Origin: Podospora pseudocomata
Taxonomy: Eukaryota > Ascomycota > Sordariomycetes > Sordariales > Podosporaceae
Assembly (NCBI RefSeq): GCF_035222375.1
Contig: NC_085891.1
Location: 248,001-312,000, forward strand
Length of the DNA stretch: 64,000 nt
Direction: 5' to 3'
The translations under genes were made by a program, and so were the position numbers. Of the stretch, positions 11,844 through 23,501 are shown in pieces; the stretch's first letter is position 1, and every line of letters starts with the position of its first letter. The notes under the pieces were generated by a model. That model had not been told where the DNA came from. It saw only the letters and a program-made list of their open reading frames with translations, and ran no database searches.

Positions 11844-13523
11844 TCAGTGGTCTTCCACGTCTTCATCTCGGCCTGGATATACGATGTCTCTCACCACCAC
11901 TGCCCTGACACAGTGGAACAGAACAAATCCATAGACCAACACCAAAACAATCGAGATGGCCGTCGAAAACCACAGAACGAACTCATTCTGAAATACCTTC
12001 CCCAGAGAGATGGTGGCCAGGATAAAGCCCGTGTTTGGAAACACCGACGCCCACCACCCCAGGTGGAAGTACCTCGGTGGGCTCTGCACCACGGCCAGCA
12101 CGGCAATGGCAAACCACCAGAAGCTCAGCGCCCAGAGGAAGCCGGCCCCGACGATGGCCATCATGAGCATGATGCTCGCGTCGAGCAGCCCGTCCATGTT
12201 GGCGTCGAAGCTCCCCGGGAGGGACTGAGCAAGCCCGATAAATGCCAGCGCGGTGAAACTCGGCGGGCCGACGCACATGAACAACCCCGGCCTGTGCTCC
12301 CTGTCTGGAAGGCCTGACTGCATCAGCCGGCCGACCATGTGGGCGTACATCATTGCCGCGACGCTGATGCCCAACCCCTGACAGCTGAGGCCGCTGACGA
12401 TGATGGGGAGGGCCATGGCGGGCGGTTGGGTGGAGGCGATGACGGAGGCGATGGTGCCCGAGAGCATGACGGGGAAAATGGGGAGGATCCAAGTCGGCAT
12501 CATGGTTTGAAGGCTGAAGGAGTGCCGGCGGCCAAAGACGAAGGAGTATTGTGCTACTGCTAGGCAGGTTGACAGGGCGACGTAGATCCAAAAGGCGATT
12601 TGGATGGCCCAGCGGAGCCCCTGGCGTTCACCGTCCCATGATTGGATGTGGGAGGGGATGCAGTATTTTTGTGTCGAGGTGATCAAGGTTGCGATGGAGA
12701 GCAGGAAAGTGGGGACGAAGAAGCCTTCGCGGGGGTGGGTGATGGAGGCGACGAAACTGCCGGCGTTAAGGAGGAAGCGAGTCAAAAGGAGGGAGGTGAT
12801 GAGGGTGAAGAGGATGATGTTGAGGATGTAGACTGCTAGGCCGAGGACCGGGGTAAGGGAGGGGAACTGGTGGGGTTGGGCGTGGATGAGGAGGGAGAGG
12901 CCACCAGTGGACATAGAGAGGGTGTACCATGCCCATGTAAAGTGTTTGAGGCGGGAACGTAGAGAGAGAGGTGGACGGGGATGGGTGTGGTCGTGAGGAT
13001 GGCCCGGAGAGGGGGTAGGAGATGGTGAGGGTCGGCTGTCGAGCGCGTCATTTTTGGCGGCTGTGATAGCGGCGGTAGCTTCGATGTCCTCTGGGGATGA
13101 CTTGAGCTCCTGATCAGTGGGGAGGCGACTCAGTCGGCGTCGTTCGGGAACGGCATATGGCAAACTCGTGCCCGAGATGGAGCCCCGTAGAGTGGGCGCC
13201 CGGGAATCGAGCTGGAGATCGTGGACCAGATCGTCTTTTTCTGGGTTCCGTAACTGATCAAGGGATGGGCTTGCATCGTCAGAGCTGATCGATAGCCGAC
13301 TGAGACGACGTTGCTCTCCTCTCTGTTCGCGGCCTTCGTAGAGGTATGGATTTTGTTGAGAGACGCTGGAGGGTCGACGGCGCATGGACCGCCGGGGAAT
13401 TGGGGGGGCGGGACGATGGGATACAGGTGCTCTAGCGCCTGCGGCTTGTGGCTGGAACTTTTCGTATTCTGCATCCTGCCGGTTGGTTTCAATATCAGAA
13501 CTGTCCAGTAGTGGTGCTGACAT
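11844..13523 (-). CDS. TDT-family transporter (malate/C4-dicarboxylate permease-like)
   Basis: Intronless, 559 residues, ATG at 13523. A polar N-terminal tail of about 190 residues, rich in Ser, Pro and Arg, precedes about ten hydrophobic segments. The first membrane block begins with FTWAWYTLSMSTGGL, the signature region of the tellurite-resistance/dicarboxylate transporter (TDT) family that includes fission yeast Mae1 and sulfite pump Ssu1. The MSTGG motif and the HPREGFFVP stretch favour the Mae1-like branch. It likely moves malate or a related dicarboxylate across the plasma membrane. The long cytosolic tail is longer than in Mae1 and may be regulatory. Substrate is inferred from family only. 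Confidence 0.85.
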   Translation of the reverse strand: MSAPLLDSSDIETNRQDAEYEKFQPQAAGARAPVSHRPAPPIPRRSMRRRPSSVSQQNPYLYEGREQRGEQRRLSRLSISSDDASPSLDQLRNPEKDDLVHDLQLDSRAPTLRGSISGTSLPYAVPERRRLSRLPTDQELKSSPEDIEATAAITAAKNDALDSRPSPSPTPSPGHPHDHTHPRPPLSLRSRLKHFTWAWYTLSMSTGGLSLLIHAQPHQFPSLTPVLGLAVYILNIILFTLITSLLLTRFLLNAGSFVASITHPREGFFVPTFLLSIATLITSTQKYCIPSHIQSWDGERQGLRWAIQIAFWIYVALSTCLAVAQYSFVFGRRHSFSLQTMMPTWILPIFPVMLSGTIASVIASTQPPAMALPIIVSGLSCQGLGISVAAMMYAHMVGRLMQSGLPDREHRPGLFMCVGPPSFTALAFIGLAQSLPGSFDANMDGLLDASIMLMMAIVGAGFLWALSFWWFAIAVLAVVQSPPRYFHLGWWASVFPNTGFILATISLGKVFQNEFVLWFSTAISIVLVLVYGFVLFHCVRAVVVRDIVYPGRDEDVEDH

Positions 13524-16188
13524 GATATTATGCGATTAATCAAGAGAAGACCTGCTTCGGCCAAGAACGTGGTGCAGGGGCGAAATGCAAGCCTGAGAGA
13601 ATGGATGATGTTGCTGGCTGAGACCGAGGAACTTGAGGGGATAATAATAAGTGAAAACTGAGCGACGGAAAGACAACAAAACAAAAAACGACTGCTCCAG
13701 AGCCTGTCGAAGAAAATGAGCGTGATGATTAGCACGGGGCTCAACTGTCTGCAAGCGCTCGAGCTTTTGTACATGTTGATCGTATTCGCATCGAGACTTC
13801 CACCGAATGACCACCCAGGCGACATTAGAGTGGAAGTGGCAAGATATTTCAAACATTTGATGTTTCGGTCACGGTAGGTAAGCAAGTTTCGACAGCTCAA
13901 ATGTCGAGTCAGTCACGACAACTGCTCTGGTCAGAGCTTGCTCGAGCTTTTGGCTCTCATTTCGTCATCATGTCCAGCCAACACGAGATACGCGCCATGG
14001 TCTCCTACATGTAAGAAATAAAATCTAATTTTGCCTTGACGCTTTTATTGAGAATAAACAGGAAGTTTGCAAGCGGGTGTCGCCTTCATCGTCAACCTCC
14101 TCCTCTTGGCGTCGGATCATCCGAACAAGAGTGGTGCTTGGACATGCCTGAGTCAGAGGTCTGAGGACCTTCAGCCTTTTGGTAACATCTTGAAGTCTTG
14201 AGAAACTTCTTTCTCAGCTGTGTGGAAATTTGCACGCATTTTATGGCATGAGATTCTACTTGGATGCAGAACTTGAAAGTCATCAATATTAGGTTCTCAT
14301 GGCTGGTGACTGCCCTCGTGTAAGGACGATTGACACTGTAACTCACAACGACCGCCATTTTGAATAAAACGAACACATCGAACGTTACCTTACTTGCACA
14401 TTAGAAGTTTCTGCTTACTAGTCTGGCAATATTTGGCTGCCATAACGCAGATATTGGAAGATAAGGGTAAGGTAACTAGACCAAATGTCACGTCATTCAA
14501 TGTTTACGTCGTATCGATGCTGGGGGTCCAGTGAAATAAATGCAGGTAAGATTTTAACCTCTTTTTCGAAATGCTTAAATCTGGGATGACCGCGGCTAGT
14601 GCGCGTTGGCCCCGTAAATCAATCTCGCTGCCTGACGAGACATGCGCTCGATAACCCGTGGACGTGGTACCCTCAGCAGAGAAGAAGACGCCACCATACC
14701 CACAAGAACAATAGACATTTCTTGGGCATCATACGCAGTGCATATTGACCCAACTCCGTCCCTGGGATGATGGCCAACGATACCCCTTTTGCCAATATTT
14801 AGCACCTTAGTTAGTGGCCATGGTCTGGCATGATGGTGCGATCAGTGTCATGAAATCGCCGGCGGACGAAGTGGACCAACCCAAACCGAGACATGCTGAA
14901 GCTTCGATAATCAAGATGCCTATGATCGTTTGAGAAATTCGGGTGCCTAAAGCCAAATATGTCTGTGGAGCGCGACTCGAGGCAGGGCCAAGTAACGTCG
15001 TATGCATGAAGAGACTGAGGGACAGCAGCCTCGACGCACACCGTGTCACCAACCTGGCACAAAGCATGCAGAAACACAGTCCCACAGAAGCAGAGGCTTC
15101 GATGATATGTCTAGAGGGAGAGTGTTGCTTTCTTCTTCTGCATGGGCACCGGATGGATCTTATATCCAGTGCCGCATCAGGCAACATCGAGACTGAAACG
15201 GGCAAAGTTCGAACTGAGAGAAGCACAGCATCCGCCCTGATTTCAAGGTCAAAAGTGGAAGTTTTACTGCTTCAGCTCTGGTAAGGTGCTAGTCAATCTA
15301 ACCTCTCCGCTCTGTCTCCATAGTAAGCACTGTGATGACCGGCGGAAAGGGGGCGGTTGGAGCTCTGGGAACCCTAACCCTATGTAGGCCTCTCGCTTGG
15401 ACTGAAGTGCCACAACAGGTAGGAGTGCGTGGCAGCAGGGACCTCACGTGAAGGCCCCCACTTTACAACGGGAAGTACCTGACAACACCCCCGAAGCTGG
15501 GGCTTCGAGATTGGCTGCAGGGATCCCCGCCAGAGAAGCCCAGGCAGCAGCTTTTTGCACCCTCCATTGCCTGCTTCGGGATGCGATGGGCCAATGCGGC
15601 ATCGCAGCGATCCCGCCCATCACAGGCACCGAAATAACAACCACCAAATCCCGAAAGTGTGATGCTGCCACGAGAGAGGATGCTGCACTGGTGAAGGCCG
15701 TCTCTCTTCCCATTTTTGCCTCCCTTCTCAACCTCAACTTTCAAGGGGGGCAAACGGCTGCAGCCTGCCTTCTTTTTCTTTTTTTCTTCCTTTCTTGCTT
15801 CTCTCTAAGCTCACTTCGTTTCTCTCTTTACTATCTCCCGCAGCGTCTTTCAACCTTCCCACAGGTACCCCTCATAAACCCGTTGTTGGACTGCCCGATT
15901 GACCTCCAGGTCTTCACCAACAACAAACTTGGCGTGCATTGTGTATTTCCCGCAGGCAAATTCCAATCAGTCTCCCCAACAGCCAACGCCAGCCCACCAT
16001 CGACCATAAACTGTCCCCAGAACCCCGCACTACCTTGCCGTGACGAGTCCCTCTCTTCTGTCGATAATAGAGGCCATGTATTGAGACCGAATGCCAAGTA
16101 GTAGCTTGGATTGGAGTCGACTAGGGTGTGAAAGACACCAGTGAACCAGCAACACCGAACCGAGCATCATCAACACAGGCCTCCCGCC
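13524..16188. other. long intergenic region upstream of the HeLo fusion gene
   Basis: About 2.7 kb between divergent genes. I see no convincing coding sequence. The 217-residue frame at 15448-16101 has no recognisable domain and spans a promoter-like pyrimidine tract. Visible elements are a telobox-like CCCTAACCCTAT at 15372-15383, a perfect 10-bp inverted repeat (GTTACCTTAC near 14384, GTAAGGTAAC near 14467), and the pyrimidine tract at 15769-15806. Confidence 0.5.
15769..15806 (+). promoter_or_regulatory. pyrimidine-rich core-promoter tract
   Basis: A nearly pure C/T stretch on the plus strand about 380 bp before the start codon of the HeLo fusion gene. Such tracts often lie just upstream of transcription starts in filamentous fungi. 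Its use here is inferred. Confidence 0.4.
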
Positions 16189-19100
16189 ATGGACCCTCTC
16201 AACCCCATGGGTGATGCCCAGCCGGCCTTCCAGCGCCGGCTGAGCAGGCTTTACAACGACACCAAAAGGAGATCCGAGTTTGTTCAGACCTCTGTCCAAC
16301 ACCCCGAAGCCGATCCCGAGGTCAGGTCGTTGCATCGAAGGCTCAGGATTCAGAAGGATCGTTTCGTCACCTGGGGTTTGGAATGGGCTGACCCTAGTCA
16401 GTCGGCCGAGGTCTTGATAGACTCGTCGTTGAACAAGGCCGGAATCAGCGAACTGGTTAGCAACATCATGTCCAACATCAAGGAAATTCTTGCCGAAGCC
16501 GAGCCACTCTGGATGAGTTCAAGACGACTGGCGGGAGAGATTGTTGAGCCAGCACAGCCACCCCGGAGGGGAGAAAAGATTCGGATGGTTGTCTGGGACA
16601 AGAGCAAGTTTGAAGGTTTGATCCGCGATCTTACCGATGCTATCGACACCCTCTACGAAGTATCCCGAACAAGATCATCATATGCAAGCTCTGCCGCCGT
16701 CGGGGGGCGGCCGGCCAAGTCCTCGACGGCAGCAGAAGACCTGCGTCCCTTTGCATCATCACGGCTACAAACCCCAGAGCAGATCGATCCCAAGATCTTG
16801 ACCTCGTTGCGGTCGGTGCAGGCAGCGCCTATGACCGAGCACGACGAGAAGGAAAAAACCCACGAAATTGTCTTTATGGACAAGCAATCTTACGCCAAAC
16901 TCACACGAACTACTGCTGGTGCACGCCACACCCAATCGCCACTTCTTCTTGAATATGCCCCTTTCAGCTCCCTATACTCTATCACGGGTGTCTCACCACC
17001 GATGCACCGCTTCGAGAAGCTGTTTTCTGGCCTTCAGCTTGAACCTCAAAGGCCGGTCCAGCCGGGATCGTGGATTGGGTTACCCCGTTTGTTGGGCTAC
17101 TTTGAAGACATGGAAAACTCAAGATTCGGATTGATCTATCAGTTTCCCCAGAAGTTCAATGCCGTCACGTTTGAAACTTTGACCCAAAACCCCCTGAACA
17201 ACCTCTGCACACTCGCCGACCTCCTGGCCCGCCCAGACTTTGAGCCTAGGCTTGAGGCCAAGTTCCGGCTCGCTGCCAATCTGGCAAACAGCGTCTTTGA
17301 CCTGCATGACCGGGGCATCACTCATGGGAGCATCGGCGATGAAAACATCTCTTTTTGCAATGCCGTGGGCACTGACCCCGAAGTCAGCGGAATCACTCAA
17401 GGAGAGGTTGATATTCGCAGACCTCTTATTTCTTCCTTTGATCTTTTTTCAGAGACAGAGCCAGAGTATCAGGAAGGTCCCAGAGAGTTCTCTTTGTACA
17501 AACACCCCCTTGACCCACGAAACAGTGTTCAATCCCCCCTCGCCAACAATGCCGACTCCAAGACCTTCGACCTCTACTCTCTCGCCATGATTCTTCTCTC
17601 GATTGGTCTCTGGACTAAACTTGAGAATCTTGTCCCTAACATGGCCTCGCCAGTGCTGCCCGAGTCCGTTCTCACTCAATTGGGTATCCGCTGTGGCACG
17701 CTTTACATGAAGGCAGTGCAGACATTGTGGTCTGCGGTGGACCAAGAGTTGAGTGGCACGCAAACGACTGACAAAATTGTAGAACGGGTCGAATTCAAGG
17801 CTGGTCGATATCTGGAGGCATGCTGTATCCTGGATGGTGTCAGCAATCTTGAGGAGAGACTGGGTGATGACCTAGGGGATGTGCGCCCGGAACACGCGCG
17901 GCTGAGCACACCATCGATCGCTGGACCTTCAAAGGACTCGCAATCAGAAAAGCCGTCCGCCTCTGTGTTATCAGCCGGCCAAGTCCAAACAGAAGCGAGG
18001 GGTAAGTCTGCTGTCGTGGGTCTTCAAATCCCTCCATCGGTGCTAATCCGTTTATCCCAGCCACCGACGCCAATGAAACATCAACCAAACCGAAGCTACG
18101 ACTCTTCAAGCACGTGCCCCTACCACCCGAAGAGGTCGAGCGGTGGAACACCAACATCATGCCACAGGTCAACCAGGCTCTTCGGCACTTTTATCGAAAA
18201 AATCCCGAGTCAGTCGAAATTTCGCTGGAGTCTGTTGGAGAGAGTCCTCAAAAAACAAAACCCACAGTTTTAGTAGTGTGCCAATCCACAAGCTTGGTCA
18301 AAACTATCTTGAAGAAGAGGCTTGGCAACATTTTGGCTGCGGCCGGCCTCGGGTTGAGGGTATGCACTGGCCGAGTCATCAAATCTCGCAGAGACGCTGT
18401 TGGGAGAAGCATGGCTGGTCCAGAAGAGGAGGTGGTTGCGGCCAATCCAGAACACCAACAGCAACCCTTGAATGGGGCAAGCATCGGGGCATGGAACCAA
18501 AGCCACCATCTGCCCCCTGTCAGCCTCGGAGGGATGCTCACAGTCGATGGCAGATTGTACGGCATGACGGTACACCATATGTTGGACGAACCGGGTCCCG
18601 ATTCGGGAGGGAAATCAGGTGCTCCAAGAAGCATGGCAGGGCCTCCCGGAATGACAGATCTCCATGCTTGGTACGCACAGCAGTACACGAATCCCAGTGA
18701 CTCGGACCAAGATACCAGCAGCAGTTCCGAGTATGATGCCTACGACCTCTCTGATGCAGATTCTGATGCTTTTTCAGAGTCGGCCATTACTAGCGACTAT
18801 TCGGAGGAAGACGACGACGACGACGGCGAGTATCAGGAGAGTGAGCCGGGAGATATACCCGGCATTGAACCCGGTTGTGGGGATGGGTACATCGTCACAC
18901 AACCTGCCCTGGACGATGTGGATGCTGGTTTCTATCCTTGCCTGGAAACCCAGGATGAAGACCATCTCGACACGTACAGAGTTGGGGAGATGTATGCATC
19001 AAGTGGTATCCGACGTCGTAGGGAGGGGGGAATGAACCACGAGATCGATTGGGCCCTTTTTGAATTCATCGACGAGCGACTGCCCTTTGGGAATTTGATT

Positions 19101-19958
19101 CCCTCCCTCGACCCACCACCGACAAAAGCACAATCACAAACCACTTCATCCAGCATTTGTCCTACAACTGTTGCACCTATGTCAAGCTTGCCGGGCCTAG
19201 GGGTTCAATGCATGGCACGCACTTCAGGCCTACAGACTGGTGTTATCCTCCCAGCTATGGTGTCCGTCAAGATTTATGGCCGGGTTTCGCCAAGCGAGAC
19301 ATATCAAGTGTCGGGAACCCGACCGTCTCCAGACCAGCCTCGTCACCCAAAACAGTCGTCGCTTCCGATGGGCATGCCGGGAGACTCGGGAGCATGGGTA
19401 GTTGATGGCGCGAATGGTCGAGTATGCGGGCATATTCTTGCCTGGAGTGAGCGCAAGAAGGTTGCTTACATCTGTCCAATGGATGTGCTGATTCTTGATA
19501 TTGCCGAGACGTTGGAAGCCAATGAGATTCGTCTTCCGGGAGGTGAAGTTGTGTACTCGCGGGAGCCGCTGAGTGCTCAATATCCCATGAGGTCTTTGAC
19601 GCAAAGGAGTGCAAGAAGTGACATGTCGGGCTGGCAACGTTCTGAGGGCGATGTTGGCGACGACGAGGGCGAAGAGCCATCTACCCCAATGGCTAGATTT
19701 GCCGCCAGGAGACACAGCAGCCGACGGTCTCATAGGAGCGTGGTGGCCGGTAAGAGGGCATCTTACCTCTCGGCCAAAAGACAGAGCCAACAAGCAACGA
19801 TGGAAAGCACTGTTGGGGAAGAGGAGCTGGAGCACGATGAGGGGGTCGAGGTGGATATTAGTGTTGGGTTAGCTAATCAGCTCAAAGCAATGAACCTGCC
19901 TCCGGGAGACTCAAGCCTATCTTCAGCAGAGATGATGAGGAAATGGGGATATGCCTGA
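16189..19958 (+). CDS. HeLo-like / pseudokinase / trypsin-like protease fusion
   Basis: Two exons, 16189-18001 and 18061-19958, with an intron of GTAAGT...CCCAG. Together they encode 1236 residues. Residues about 14-158 align by eye with the HeLo domain of Podospora HET-S: RLRIQKDRFVTWG matches the RLDIAKARLSRWG helix, and the MVVWDKSKFEGLI region matches the end of the domain. Residues about 225-560 resemble a protein kinase fold, but HRD is replaced by H379-G-S and DFG by S-F-D, so it is probably a pseudokinase. The C-terminal part resembles a chymotrypsin-fold serine protease: His in TVHHML (777), Asp in IDWALFEF (934), Ser in GMPGDSGAW (1047). A very acidic Ser/Asp-rich insert at about 818-869 lies between His and Asp. 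Likely role by analogy: a self/non-self or stress sensor with proteolytic output. Function is inferred. Confidence 0.8.
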
Positions 19959-20540
19959 CTCAAGGCGAGCTCGGGTTATATACATCCGTATTGGGATGGG
20001 ACAGTCTGGGCTGACTGAAACAAGAATATGATGGGTATGAATGGGGGGAAGTATAAGGTCATGATGACCCGATACCAATCTGCATCATGATATCCCCTGT
20101 TTTTGGCTAGCGAACTTTACTACTCTCAGTGCTTCTCGCACAAAAATAATGCTGAATAACTGCTTGAATGTTGTCTGTTGACCCTGTCGAAATCAGCTTT
20201 TCTCTATGCACGGTAATTGTGATGGATGAGATCCCATTGGTGCTGAGAAAGATTCTTGAGTGAATGAGGGGGTTGGCCATGAGCGACAAGATGCGTGAGT
20301 TTATGCAGCCCAATTTATGCACTATTCATAACTGACTCCCTACTTAGGACTATACGCAAAGTTGAAACAGAAACGCTGACCTGGACTCATCCGTTTGTCT
20401 TATCTAGGGAGTTGCCCATCCTGCCTCCGCCAGGCGCATTTTGCGGAGCTGTTGAGCATTCATTTGCTAGTGGTGGTACACAGAAGTCAGTAACGTCTGA
20501 GAACGAGGATCTCAAGGGAGTGGGGAAGGCAAAGGCAGTA
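19959..20540. other. intergenic, no gene seen
   Basis: About 580 bp between the fusion gene and the helicase relic. It contains only short frames without similarity. Confidence 0.5.
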
Positions 20541-23501
20541 TCATACAATCTCCACGGTGCCATGAACCAGGTATCTCGTGACTAGGACAGTCTTCTTCTG
20601 ACCACGGCGGGCAACACGACCGAGGGCTTGACTCTCGACGCTTGGGTTCCACTCGGGCTCGAGAATGTAGACGTGGTTAGCAGCTTTGAGGTTGAGCCTG
20701 GAAACACGGGAAGTCGGGTGGTTAGCAAGGTTGGGATACCTAGGGGTTGGCGGAGATGGCACGTACCCGAATGCACCGACACCGGTAGTCATGAGCAGAA
20801 CTGGAACGGAGGTGCCCTCGTCAGACACAAAACGGCTCATGTTGTGCTGTCTTTCTGCCAGTGTTTGCCTGCCGTCAATTCGTTGATGAAGGATCTTCAT
20901 CCGAGTGAGATGGAGTGCGACCAGGTCCAGGGTTCTTGTCCAGCAGGAAAATACAATGCTAGGTGAGTTGATGTAAGCTTGGTTCTCAAGGATTTCGGCC
21001 AGTCTAGCAGAGCCGACGTACCTCTTCGTGTCTCTTGGGGTTTGCTGGAGGTCCCGGATCAGGACTTCGATTTTCGATGAGACTCCTGAAAGATCGAAAT
21101 GGTCCACCTTGTCATTGCTGTCGTCACCGCTATTTGGCGTCAGGGCGTCTGATTTTGGACTTATATGCCCATCACAATACAAGCACGAGGTCTTGTTCGC
21201 TGATCTCTGTTCATCGGAGGGGATGCACTCTGGACAGATTACATGCCCACAGCCGTGACGGAGTTTTGGAGGTGTTGCATCAAAGGCAGGGACCGGTATC
21301 CCGCACATGGAACATTCAATATCAGCGCTTGAACCTAGAGCATAGAGAAACTCATCCCGCTCTGGCAGCTTGTCTCTGCGGCCACGTCGTTGGAAAGGCT
21401 TTTGGAACGTCCCTTGGTTGCAGACCAAGCGAAGCTGGAGCTGGACTTGGAAGATACCAAAATGGTCCCGTTGGTCTGCACGTAAGCCGGCTTTGTGATT
21501 GATCCAGTTGCTCATGTCAGCAGCTGTCTTGTCATACCGGTTTCTTTCCTCTTGGGAGAGCGTGATGTAGTGGTAGCGTTCCTCAATCAGAGGCAACTCG
21601 AGCATCTGTTTTGGCCTCCTAAGGCACAGTGCCTCGAGCAATAGAGTGAATTGCCAGGGTACAGTATGGGCATCTGGCGAAGACGCATCCATGATCTTCT
21701 TCTTGAACATGGCCTGGTTTTGTAGCTGGTCGATTGGTAGGAAAGCAAGGAGCGACCCGAGCTCTTCCAGCCGGTTCTGAATGGGAGTAGCTGTGAGGCA
21801 CCATCCGAAGTTTGCGCGGATTTCACACGCTGCCTTGAAAAGTGTTGTGTGGGGTCGCTTGATCAGATGTACTAACAGGCAAAACTAAAGTCAGTAACGT
21901 TACAAAGTTTGTGCTCCTATAGAATTGGGAGGTCACTGACCCTCATCGACGACAACCCTGAACATTCAATCTGAAACAATGTACTTTTATTCTTTGCATT
22001 GTTGCTAACCGCCACCGTATTGTATGTAGTGAAGACGAGATTGCTGTTGAGGTAACTGTGAATGTTGATATTGCGGTCTTTGCAATAACGTTAGTATTTC
22101 GCTATGGTAAGTGAGAAGTCAAGATGCCTCGGCAATTAGAGAGATGTTAGGGAACAGGTTCAGTCTGTGGTCTCGATTAAGGCCCGGTAGTTAGAAACTT
22201 ACTTTTTGATTTCTTCCAACCACAAGTACATGATGACTGCGACTGGTCAGCAAGATTTGCGAGAGCGTCTGGTCAAAGTGTTCGCGTTGGGAACGCACAC
22301 CCTGCAAGGCTTTGCTGGTCTTGTTAGCAAAATCCGCCCCGGGCCCGGCAAAGACTTTAGGTTCTTCAAAACCGGGGAAGTGAATCAACTGCCTGTTCAG
22401 ATACTCGATGTTTTCGGTGCCATATTCGGGGTCTTGAAGGTACAGCTTGGAAGTGCTGCCGAGATAAAGCCCTACGGCATCGGCATCGGCAGCAGATCCG
22501 TATATGTTGATGTCCACTCGTAGCTTTGCCTGGCCAGGAGTGTGTGACTGGTCAAAGAGGCTCTGTATTTTCCCTATTTGGGAAAACGCCTTCACTTCGA
22601 AAACTTGAACCTGTTGAACAGCGAAGTGAGAGCTTGTGATACAGCCTCATTCACCTGGGCGAATATGTGATTATCTGAGAATATGAGCATCAAGTAGTCG
22701 TCGTGTTTGATGACAGCAAATGACTGAACATGCTCGTTATTCAGAAGCCTGTCCCTGGACTCGGCCAGGTTACCAACCAGCTTCACTTCGGCATGGCTGA
22801 TCTAATGGACATTGGCGTTAGTTATAGACAATGGAGATGCGACGACCCGTGGCAGATAACCGTGAATGCAGATAAGAATTTACAGTCCCGTAGCAACAGA
22901 AGCCGCCATCTCCACTTTCTTGCTCCTCGATTTCCAGCATCTCAGCTATACCAGGTGCTATGGGATCATCTTTGAGGCCACATAAAGTGGCCCAAGCCTT
23001 CATTTGACTCCATGTGTCTCCTAGCACTGCTGGATCTATCATGGGCGCTTCGTTGGCATTTTCAAAGAGTTCGCTAGTGATAGGGTGCGCTCCAAACGAG
23101 CTACTGTTGTGAATCATTTCCCACTGGGAAACCGCCGAGGTGCTTGGAGTTGTGAGGCTGAACAGGTCAAAATGTCAGCAATTTTCCCTCTCGAGTAACA
23201 GGCAGTATGGCGGATCTCGTTATATTTCATGAGGACCGATTCGGTAGGTCGCCTCATGGTCTTCCTCCATGTTGGAAAGGGTGTTGAAGGGAGTATAGTT
23301 TTCGAGGCCTGGTTGCTTAGCAAAGAATTGCGAGAGGTAGGTAGCTGGACTGGGACTGGGGATCTTGTATAACAATTCAATCACTTGTTGAGACACAGGC
23401 GGGAAGGCACGAGGGTGCACTGCCCGGGGCGGACCACAGGGCGAACCACCGACCCTTCTCACAAACTGCAAGCCAAGAAAAGGTCGCTTTGATCTTTGCA
23501 T
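20541..23501 (-). pseudogene. SNF2-family helicase with RING finger, decayed
   Basis: Read on the minus strand, the pieces occur in the right order for a fungal Rad5-like SNF2 ATPase. There is an N-terminal region from the ATG at 23501, a segment with VDINIYGS and HFPGFEEP, and motif Ia-like WLEEIKK. A DEVH box spans an intron near 21940. LTATPIQNRLEELGS follows, then a RING-type finger with CSMCG, CGHVICPEC and CLYC. The helicase C-terminal motifs MTTGVGAFG and ALGRVARRGQ are present. Introns at 20698-20766 and 20959-21021 still look functional. It is broken: no Walker A (GKT) motif is present where it belongs, which implies an internal deletion, and frame shifts separate FNRFKFSK from VKAFSQIG (near 22600) and FQIE from RVVVDE (near 21965). 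The C-terminus also ends abruptly after LVHGTVEIV. Sequencing error cannot explain the missing Walker A region. Confidence 0.7.

Noticed and set aside
14382-14478. 10-bp inverted repeat as a transposon end pair
   Set aside because: The span is under 100 bp and no target duplication or further homology is visible.
15201-15225. GTTCGAAC as a tRNA T-loop
   Set aside because: No flanking stem or acceptor/anticodon structure around it.
15448-16101. 217-codon frame upstream of the HeLo fusion
   Set aside because: Runs through a pyrimidine-rich promoter tract, has no domain and does not supply a missing HeLo helix.
20541-21710. The helicase C-terminal frame as a functional gene
   Set aside because: Walker A is absent and frame shifts separate the conserved motifs upstream.
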